Below, piece after piece: positions 56,066-64,000 of a stretch of 64,000 bases of DNA. Positions within the stretch are counted from its first letter, which is position 1; each line of letters opens with the position of its first letter. The position numbers were made by a program, and so were the translations under genes. Origin of the DNA: Dichetophora obliterata (taxonomy: Eukaryota; Arthropoda; Insecta; Diptera; Sciomyzidae); the NCBI GenBank assembly GCA_963920525.1, contig OY986439.1:31336319-31400318 (forward strand), written 5' to 3'. The notes beneath the pieces are model-generated. The model worked only from the letters and a program-made list of their open reading frames with translations, searched no databases and was not told the DNA's origin.

Positions 56066-57075
56066 CACGCAGAAAAATTACATTTTCGATTTTGATTGCA
56101 ACAAACATATTTCTATTTACCGTAAATATATCTTGCTTTTCTAACCATATTTTTGCCATACAATTGCAGGTAAACATATTTTTATTGATGTGACAAAAAA
56201 TATGTTTGAGGAAAACAATTCCAAAATATGATTGCGGTAAAATAATAAAATTTTTACCACAAACATGTCATATTTGTCCGAAATATTTTTTCAAAAATTT
56301 TCCTTTTTTGCGGATTGCACACTTTTGTTGCATTGTACACATGAAGGACAATAACTGAGCGCAACACACGCAGAAAAATTACATTTTTCTCTTTGATTGT
56401 AGCAAATATATTTCTATTTGCCGTAAATATATTATTTTGCAATTCTGACCATATTTTGTTTATCATACATATTGCTATTTTTGTGACAAGCATTTCAATG
56501 TGTGTTTACAATTGCAGGTAAACATATTTTGATTGATGTGACAAAAAAATATTTTTGCGGAATATTTTTACTTCTAATAGTAAATACCATGCTTATCAGA
56601 GGCTTTAGTCAGGCAACGATTGGTGAGGGCCGTAGCCTACTGGTAGTGTGCATGGCTTGTTCGCAAAAGAGCCGCGGTTCAATCCCAGTCCGAACAAAAA
56701 GTTTTTCAAAAAGTTTTTCAATTAAATTAATATTTTTGTTCAGCCGCAAACAATGACAAATCTCAAAGAGCAAAAAAAGAATAAATTAAGTAATAATAAT
56801 ACATAATTAAAACACAATATAGCAATAAAAATAAGCTTACTTGCCCCAAAAATAATTTTATGTTTTAGTAAACATAATATATTTATTGCAAAAAATAAGC
56901 TTATTTGCAGTGAATATTAAAGTGAACATAATTTGCTTCCGGAAAACATTTTATGTTTACCATAAAATAAAAACACACTATTTGTAAAAATTAACTTGTT
57001 TGCTATAAACAAGTTTTTAAACATAATAGTATCCTTAGATATTATGTTTGAGTCAAATATATTTTTTTCTGCGTG
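56066..57075. mobile_element. CACGCAGAAAAA-ended element with an internal end duplication
   Basis: Outer ends CACGCAGAAAAATTACATT (56066) and TTTTTTTCTGCGTG (57075) are inverted. A second left end occurs at 56367 with the same following sequence (GTAGCAAATATATTTCTATT), so the first 300 bp are tandemly repeated. The motif AGGTAAACATATTTT recurs at 56168 and 56517. Confidence 0.6.
56629..56775 (+). mobile_element. tRNA-derived SINE, short copy
   Basis: GGCCGTAGCCTACTGGTAGT (A box) and GCCGCGGTTCAATCCC (B box), then a body aligned with the SINE at 30087 up to the motif AATGACAAATCTCAAAGAG. It lies inside the CACGCAG element. Confidence 0.75.
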
Positions 57076-57184
57076 CAGAATGTACGAATATTATTCGTAG
57101 AAATTTTACTAATAAATGATTTGAGAGTTTCAATACATAAATTAAATTACTATAAATGGGTTATTTGGTGTTCATATGTTTTTG

Positions 57185-57708
57185 GGGCAGTTCACGATCT
57201 TGCTGCATTATTGCAAATGCTTTTTTGCAATGATAGATGATTGTGAGCACACTTTTAATATTATGATGTTGCAAATGCTTTACAACCGCTATTTTCTGTT
57301 TACATTTTACGCCGGACTCCTCTAAAAAAATCCAAATTTAGCGAATTTTTTTCTCTGTCCATTTTTTATGGTTTATTCCCTATCAATTTTTACTTTTTAA
57401 ATTTCACTCCATTTCTTTAGTACTTGTTTTTTTTTATAAATGAACCTTTTTGTCGATAAAGAATGTAAACAAAGAAAACAGCTGTTCAATAAGCACTGTT
57501 CAGAAACTATCGGTGGTTGTGTTCAATGCAAAATCAAGACATTTGTTCGCGATAGCCTTATGCAATACGATTTTATGGCATATGCAAATATGCCACTGTT
57601 TTTGTTATAGCATATGCATGAATGTTGCAAATGCATATCAATGCACTTTGTTTTTTAAAAGCTGCTTTGTTTGCTTTTGCAACGATGCAACAAAATCGTG
57701 AACTGCCC
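57185..57708. mobile_element. MITE with GGGCAGTTCACGAT ends
   Basis: GGGCAGTTCACGATCTTG at the left is inverted at the right end (CAAAATCGTGAACTGCCC). Subterminal TTGCAAATGC-type words also appear inverted. No clear target duplication. The ends resemble those at 27177-27638. Confidence 0.65.
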
Positions 57709-59216
57709 TATTATGTTGGCTTATATTATATCCTCAAAAGTGGGTTAAAGTATAGCAAATAGTACATCAGTGGCGTAGCTATGGGGGGAATATAGGGCAT
57801 ATATCTCCCCCTTGGCCTATGAAACTAGGCAATTTTTTATTTTGAAAAATGAAATTAAATTTTTTACATATCGTCTACCTGCAAGCCAAAACCATGAATG
57901 TGCTTTTTATAGTTTTTAAAAAAACGAATTTAACCCTATATCGCACCGTGTTGCAAATCTGCAACATTTAGGAATTGGTCTAGAAAAATAACTCAAAGAA
58001 AAAAAATTAAGTCGAAATTTTTATAAAGGACACATAAATATTCTAAACAACTCTAGCCTTTCAATTAGAGAGTAAATTAATCAACAGTTATCTTTTATTT
58101 TTAGTTGCAACAGCCTGATTTTGAATTTGGCAGCAGTTTGTGTTTTGCAATATTTTTGTTATATTTGTAAATGACTAAATCTGTTATAAAAAGTGTTAAT
58201 AATTAAAATAAAAGCTTAAGAGCTTTTTGGTGAGTTATTAAACTACACTAATCATGACATACTATATTAAAAGGAATGCTATATTCCCTGAAATATGTTA
58301 ATCTTTTAAACTGTAAAAAAAGAAATTTTGCAAATATTTGTATAAATAAAGTATTAATTTTGAAAGAAAAGTTGTTTTTCTTTATTTTTAAGACAGTTTG
58401 AAAGATTTTTAGGTAAAAAATTGAAATTGACGTTATTGCGCGATATAGGGTTAGAGGTTTGAATGGTTCTGAAAGTAAGAGAAGTTAATTTTTTTTAAAT
58501 TTTCTGTAACAGAATGGTATAAGTTTTGAATATATAAGCGGTTGAAGTAAACTATTATTTATTATTATTTTTTATTTTAGAATTAGTTTTACGGACAGGC
58601 TGTCATTGCAATGCACAAAGGTATGCGCATTATTAACGATAAGGTACTCGAGGAGCTATCTAAAAAGCGAAGACCGCTTCTTCTTAGTGGTTTAAAGCAA
58701 TATCCATTAGTTTTATATACAAGTATTCACTCCTTTTACTATTCGCCAGGAGCGCACAAGCATTAAAAGAACTTGAATAAAATGTGTATTTAATCGTGAG
58801 CTTTTTAAATCAAGTAAGTTTGAAGAAGGCAACAACTCTGCATAGAGTCAATCACACAGCAGACTGGACAGCCTGTTTCGGAAATCGCTACATTTCCTCT
58901 TCAGTAGTCTTAAGTGATTCAACAGTGAGTCTTGAGTAGTCTTCAGTAGTCTTGAGTTGTTCAACCCACTGTTAAAGTCTTATACGATTTGACCCTTGTT
59001 CGAACAAATTCGTATGCTCTTTAACGTTCTCATCGGCCATTTAATCATATGACATTAACGGTCAGTTTTTCAGTGCGAGTTTAAACTCTAATCAAATTAA
59101 ACTGAGGTTAACTCACAAAAATTGGACATTTAAGCCAGGTTTAACTAGATATTTTCCTATTTGTTGGTGTTTTAACTGACTCAAATTTTCATATTATGTA
59201 TTTCTTTTGTGCCTTA

Positions 59217-59657
59217 GAGCCCAAACAGAACCAAGGTGGATGTCGGATGGCGGGCCTCTCTCGGAGAAATCCGCTGAGAACACGTCCAGAATAGGAGCGG
59301 TTGTCGGTTGTCGGATCACGGTTGCATTTCATATTGGGAATGATACAAATTATTTTGTATTATGCTTTGAATTCACATGAATGCAACACAGGCACAAAAA
59401 CAGAATGTCAGATCATAGTAAAAACTAAGAAAATAACACTGAACGTACCCAATCTTTAGCAAAAATATGGCAACATTTAAGTCATTCAAAGAGAGACCCG
59501 CCACCCGTCAGAGAGAAATTAGAATAGATTCTATTCTAGCGTTTTCCCGTCACGCGTTTTTACGGCGATTTCATTTTTGGCGGCTGCATGTATTTTCATT
59601 TACTTTTTTGCTCGGCGAATCCGACAACCGACATCCGCTTTGGTTCTGTTTGGGCTC
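59217..59657. mobile_element. MITE B, TTA target duplication
   Basis: GAGCCCAAACAGAACCAAGG and its near-complement CTTTGGTTCTGTTTGGGCTC form the ends, flanked by TTA (59214-59216, 59658-59660). 441 bp. The TWA duplication fits PIF/Harbinger mobilisation. A short open frame inside (59467-59661) is not a gene. Confidence 0.85.
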
Positions 59658-59694
59658 TTAACCGAGTTTAAACGTTTAGTTTTAGGGCCAGTTT

Positions 59695-59923
59695 TTCAGT
59701 ACGAGCTTAAAGTAAAGTCAAATTAAACCGAGCTTAACTCACCAAAATTGGACGTTTAAACTCGGTTAAGGCATAAAAGAAACACATTATATGATAATTT
59801 AAATCAATTTAACTTCAAGGAATGCTAAAATACCTAGTTAAACCGAGATTAAACGTCCAATTTCGGTGAGTTAAGCTAGGTTTAATTTGACTAAAGCTTA
59901 AAAACGTTCTGAAAAACTGTCCC
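59695..59923. mobile_element. MITE A, inner copy, TTA target duplication
   Basis: GGGCCAGTTTTTCAGTACGA at the left and CGTTCTGAAAAACTGTCCC at the right, flanked by TTA (59692-59694, 59924-59926). 229 bp. It belongs to the same family as the outer copy into which it inserted. Confidence 0.82.
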
Positions 59924-60358
59924 TTAGTGAGTTTATCTCAGTTTAATTTGACTAGAGTTTAAGCTCGAACTGAAAAATTGGACCTAAAGCAGTAGCTATT
60001 TTTAGATCAAGCCTATAACTCTACCAGGGTTGCCGTCTGTTCTAGTTGCTTCTTATTTTTCGATATTCATTGAAGAGGAAATGTAGTGATTTCCGAAGCA
60101 GGCTGTCTAGTCTTCTGTGTGACTGACTCTATACAGAGATGTTGTTGTTGTTGTTTTTGTTGTTGTTGTTGTTTTTGCCTTCTTCAAACTTACTTGATCT
60201 AAAAAGCTTGATCTAAAAAGTCGAGTAAAAATTCTAGGAATAGATCACAATTAATTATTTAATTCAACTTAAATATGTATCTTTTTTTAAACAAACATAA
60301 TTTCAAATTTTGTTTATCACCCTCATTGGCAAATCCTAGCTACGCAACTGTAGTACAT

Positions 60359-61539
60359 AGATATATTGTTTAAGTCTCTTTGGTCAAACACAAAATATAG
60401 TAATTTTGCCTTTAAAATAAATAGATCAACACTGCTGGCTTCTGTGAAAGTAGCCCAAAATATTCACCCAAAGATTATGCTGAATTCGCCGCAACTCATA
60501 TCTGAATTATGATTTAAAAATTTGTCACTTCTTTCCAAAATTGCCATAGTCCTTTGTATCTATTTTATTAGAAGTTAAAAACTGAGTTCAGTAAAATGTT
60601 TTTTTTTACAACGAAGAAAAAAAACGTGATATGCGGTGAAAGGGTTTCATTTCATTAGGAATTTTTTCATAAATTAATTCTATGTATGTAGAAAATCGTT
60701 TGGCACTATACTAATATTTAACGTATACAAATGATACAGATGTTAAAATTAAAATGAAGTCAAATAGAACTTATTTGATATATGCTCAAGCCAATGCTGC
60801 GCTGGCAGCCAATTTTGTATAGATGCATTTTTAAAAGTAAAACTGTGCCACCATTTTGAGAAATTGAATAAAATCTAGAAATATTAGTCTTATCTTATCA
60901 TGCATACACGTATATATGTAAAGTAAATATTTGTATGGTGTGTGGTTTTCATATTTTTATTTTTCAAAATATTTATGTATTGTAAAATTCTATATATTTT
61001 ATTAATGAAATGGAAAAATAAAGGTTTTTACTTGAAGAGAATCAACTTAACAGAGAACTTTTAACAATAAATTATGCTTCGAATCAGATAGAAAACCGTC
61101 TGAATTTTTTAGAAAATTTTTCGATTGCAATCAAAGCATGTGAATCTGTGCTTCACTTCAACATCCTTCACTTTAACCCGCATCTGAAGGCATCTATTGA
61201 ATAACTATTTCTCAAATACATATATTCTATATTAAGCATGTTTTCTGTGTGTGTGCGTGTGTGTAACTCAACACCTCCCAGATGGAAAACAAAGCAGACC
61301 TGCCGAAGGAAGGAGTGGGGCAGGTTATAGTTGTAATGCAAAGTCAAGAAGTCTATTTTTTGAAATTTTAAATTTTAAAAGCAAAAGTATCATGTTTGAT
61401 AATGCAAAATTCTGGTTAATTTTAAGGGACAACAACTGCAAAATATTCATTATTGTTGTAATTCGAAAATATTTGTGTTTTCGTTGAAGCATTTTTGATA
61501 GCAACAAAATTAGCATATTATTTCAACAAAATCACAACA
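60359..61539. other. AT-rich stretch without recognised genes
   Basis: No gene or element end recognised. A short GTGTGT run lies near 61245. Confidence 0.55.
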
Positions 61540-61640
61540 GTGCGAATGGCTCAGTTGGATAGGGCTTTAGTTTTTATTCATGTATTTTGGAATCTTGAGT
61601 AGTGAGTTGAAATCGCATCAGAGACAATTTTTTTTTTCTT
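61540..61640 (+). mobile_element. tRNA-like SINE head
   Basis: GCGAATGGCTCAGTTGGATAG is a good A box, and GAGTTGAAATCGC a weak B box, followed by a T-run. The DD41D mariner is inserted at the TA just after this run. A decayed tRNA is an alternative. Confidence 0.45.
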
Positions 61641-61641
61641 A

Positions 61642-63426
61642 ACCCTTTCGCCCCGGAGTTTTATTTCCAAAACTGGCAAATACATATATGTAAATTTTGA
61701 CTTTAATTATCAATATATAACAAAAATATAAGATGTTTGGCATACTTGAAAATTTTCTAATCCCTATTTTCATTATGAATCGACTTACACCGGAGCAACG
61801 CGTGCAAATTGTGGAAATTTTTAATCAAAATAATGGTTCTGTTCATCAAACTTATCGTGCACTTCGTCCATTTTATGGCGTACATAATAGTCCTTCAGAG
61901 CTGCTAATTCGAAGAACAATAGATCGTTTTCGGACCACATTTACTGTTACTGATAATGTGCATCCCGTGAGACGCCGAACAGTGCGCACTGAAGAATCTG
62001 TAGCCGCTGTACAGGAAAGCATTGAAGATTATCATAATCAATCAATTCGTCGCGTTCTCAGCAACTGGGTTTGTGTCCTTCCACTTTATAGAAGATTTTA
62101 CGAAAAGATCTTGGCTTAAAACCTTTCAAGATTCAACTTGTGCAGGAATTAAAGCCAAACGACCATCGTATACGCCGCCAATTCGGGCTGAAGCACAAAT
62201 TGATATTGATTTTGAATTTCCATGGAAAATTTTATTTTCCGATAAAGCCCTTTTTTGGTTGAATGGGTACGTAAATAAGCAGATTTGTCATATTTGGAGT
62301 GAGGAAAATCCACAAGCTTTTGTCGAAACATCATTACATCCACAGAAAATTACTGTTTGGTGCGCTTTATGGGCTGGCGGAGTCATTGGCCCATATGTCT
62401 TCAAAAACGATGATGCTCAGAATGTTACTGTAAATGGTGAATGGTATAGGAACATGATTCGAAGTTTTTTCGTACCTCAATTAGCTAGCATTAATCTTGC
62501 TGATATGTGGTTCCAACAGGACGGAGCCACATGCCACACAGCGGGTGCTACAATTGATTTACTCAAGGACACTTTTGACGAAAAAATAATTTCACGAAAT
62601 GGCCCAATTAATTGGCCCCCAAGATCGTGTGATTTAACCCCATTGGATTATTTTCTTTGGGGCTATGTAAAGTCACTTGTCTACGTCGATAAACCACAAA
62701 CAATTGAACACCTGGAAATCCACATTCGAAGAGTTATCGGCAAGATACGGCCGCAAATGCGAAAAGTTTGTGAAAATTGGTGTACCAGATTGCGCCTTGT
62801 ACGCGCCAGCTGTGGTGACCACATGACCGAAATTATATTTAGGCATTAATGTCATAAAATTTTCAATCCAATAAAGCCCATTTTATTGATATTAAAAATA
62901 TATTACTATGTTTTGTTATGATTTAAACTTGTATCACTTTATAAAAAACATCCTTAATAACCTGGATTATATTCTGTCCTCTAGAGGACGTTATATTAAA
63001 TTTAATGTAACGTTACATAGGTTGTAACCAGCAGACGATCAAAACGCTTTCAGAGATACCTCATTTGTCAAATAAGTATAAGTAGGTTAGAAGTGACGAT
63101 GGAACAGATGAACATAAATACAAGCATCCATACCGGTTAAACATATAGTCTTCGCCGTAGTCATGTAACAAGCAAATACTCGCAAGCTGCACTGAAAAAT
63201 GACGGTATTATACATAAAAAACTTCCACACTAAACGTAGTGACGCACGATTATTTTTTAAAACTGTGTTCTTTAGTGCAGAAATAATGTTAAATCTTGCA
63301 TTTAACCACAGACGAGGCATAAAACTATTATTGGAACAGTTTGAAAATGCTATTTTAATGTGAAAGTTCTGATATAAAGTCTGCCAAATTTGCTAGGACC
63401 TATAATCCCAGTAGGGGCGAAAGGGT
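61642..63426 (+). mobile_element. DD41D (rosa-type) mariner element
   Basis: Ends ACCCTTTCGCCCC and GGGGCGAAAGGGT are perfect inverted repeats of 13 bp, flanked by TA (61640-61641, 63427-63428). The flanks can also be read as TTAA with a one-base-shorter repeat, which mimics piggyBac, but the transposase is mariner-like. 1785 bp. Confidence 0.86.
61775..62849 (+). pseudogene. DD41D mariner transposase, frameshifted
   Basis: The ATG at 61775 starts M-N-R-L-T-P-E-Q-R-V-Q-I-V-E, then a helix-turn-helix region with I-R-R-T-I-D-R-F. Frameshifts occur between about 62050 and 62200. The catalytic part then stays open to 62849: F-S-D-K-A-L-F-W (first Asp), W-F-Q-Q-D-G-A-T-C-H (second) and D-L-T-P-L-D-Y-F-L-W-G (third). 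I count 41 residues between the last two, which defines the DD41D group. All three catalytic Asp are present. Only the early frameshifts inactivate it. Confidence 0.87.
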
Positions 63427-63599
63427 TAATGGCTTTTAGTTTTGTTTTGGTTTTTTTTTTAGTTTGTTCTGCTTTCATAGTGTTTTCGTTCTATTTCTTG
63501 CATTAATTGCTTATAATAACAAAGCGAACGCGTTAATTTTCTTACTCTGTGCTCGAACGTTTATTCTTAATGAAGCAAATTAACCAAAAAATTAGCTAA

Positions 63600-63690
63600 C
63601 AGCTGCGATGGTCGAATGGATAAACAGGAGCACTTACACTCACGCGACCGAGGTTCAAGTCTCCGGATAATGGTAATTTTTCAATGGCCG
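63600..63690 (+). mobile_element. tRNA-like SINE head (third type)
   Basis: GATGGTCGAATGGATAAACAG (A-box-like) and CGAGGTTCAAGTCTCC (B box). It does not form a convincing acceptor stem, so a SINE is likelier than a tRNA gene. Confidence 0.45.
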
Positions 63691-63874
63691 GCACCATTAG
63701 TTGGAAATTCAGCAGACATGCCCGCTTATATCTTTTTTTTATAGGCATGTCCTAGGACGGCATATCTATCAAATTTACTGCCTTAGCTGGAATGAAGCAT
63801 GCGTCTCATGGTATGAATTCAGAATTAATACCGTCTCATTCCATCTCATGGTATGAATGGCAGCTTTAAAGCCG

Positions 63875-64000
63875 AGAGATGCATGTAGCATAGTTGCTAG
63901 GGCAGTTCATTTGGCAGACATGTATACCTTCTGCATTCATACCATAAGATGCATGCTGCATTGTTGCTACGGCAGTTCATTTGGCAGACATGCTGGCCTA
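63875..64000. repeat. Tandem repeat at the window edge, period about 70 bp
   Basis: GGCAGTTCATTTGGCAGACATG occurs near 63902 and 63972, preceded both times by GCATxGTTGCTAxGG. The array runs out of the window. Confidence 0.7.

Larger units (their letters stand above)
55731..57115. mobile_element. Fold-back element with ATTCGTACATTCTACGAAT ends
   Basis: The left end (GTACATTCTACGAATAATTC) is inverted at 57077-57110 (GAATGTACGAATATTATTCG). Both sides continue into matching ACTAATA sequence. The interior is occupied by the CACGCAG element and its SINE. Confidence 0.55.
59059..59984. mobile_element. MITE A, outer copy (split by two insertions)
   Basis: Ends CGGTCAGTTTTTCAGTGCGA and the complement of the right end GGTCCAATTTTTCAGTTCGA; flanking TAA at 59056-59058 and 59985-59987. 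With the two insertions and their duplications removed it is about 245 bp, close to the 229 bp of the inner copy. Confidence 0.75.
58801..60219. mobile_element. Fold-back element nested in the hAT element
   Basis: The left arm from CTTTTTAAATCAAGTAAGTT through GGAAATCGCTACATTTCCTC (58801-58910) is inverted at 60070-60219. The right arm has a GTT-rich microsatellite (60140-60178) missing from the left. The exact outer end on the right is 60205 or 60219, because CTTGATCTAAAAAG is repeated there. Confidence 0.7.
57760..60358. mobile_element. hAT-type element, 8-bp target duplication
   Basis: TAGTACAT is duplicated at 57760-57767 and 60351-60358. The ends, CAGTGGCGTAGCTA and the complement of the right end CAGTTGCGTAGCTA, are inverted repeats. 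The element body is 57768-60350 (2583 bp). No transposase is readable; much of the length is later insertions at 58801-60219. Confidence 0.82.

Noticed and set aside
61640..63430. piggyBac element, from TTAA flanks and CCCTTTCGCC ends
   Set aside because: The encoded protein is a DD41D mariner transposase and the ends fit TA plus a 13-bp repeat equally well.
63600..63675. Possible tRNA gene on the plus strand
   Set aside because: B box present but stems do not pair well.

Overview
The window looks like AT-rich nuclear DNA of a higher dipteran fly. The pointers are two intron-containing secreted DUF1091 (CheA/CheB-like) genes, a 412/mdg1-type Ty3/gypsy element with a tRNA-Arg-type primer site, an R1-clade LINE, a DD41D (rosa-type) mariner, and dispersed repeats of a kind common in flies. 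DD41D elements were first described in a tephritid, so a fruit fly is plausible, but I cannot name the species. Only two intact host genes are supported. Nearly everything else recognisable is mobile DNA or repeats.

Layout. 1-9893: heptamer (CCCATTG)n arrays and a tandem segmental duplication. Copy 1 (about 1553-4034) and copy 2 (about 6372-9893) each hold a heptamer array followed by a three-exon 182-codon DUF1091 gene with its own TATA box. A decayed PIF/Harbinger transposon lies between them. 12440-16390: a CR1/Jockey-like LINE with few lesions. 17000-19669: a LINE tail, a hAT-like transposase relic, and a hAT-type element (8-bp target duplication) that carries a roughly 243-bp satellite. 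24243-29128: a transposon with 1.12-kb terminal inverted repeats and a 7-bp target duplication; its left arm holds a 589-bp MITE. 29454-31438: a Tc1 element with IR/DR ends, interrupted by a tRNA-derived SINE. 33225-35340: a minus-strand LINE. 35520-36519: a 1-kb MITE. 40855-45389: an R1-clade LINE (minus). 48853-55455: a complete but inactivated LTR retrotransposon. 55731-57708: fold-back and other MITEs. 57768-60350: a hAT element with further elements nested several levels deep. 61642-63426: a DD41D mariner.

Functional reading. The two CheA-like genes probably encode small secreted, lipid- or pheromone-related accessory proteins; this rests on the family, not on direct evidence. The mobile elements are mostly inactive (frameshifts, stops, lost catalytic residues). 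They keep unusually clear target-site duplications, so the order of insertion can be read. The remaining stretches (9894-12430, 19678-24235, 37800-40839, 45405-48077, 60359-61539) show no gene I can support.
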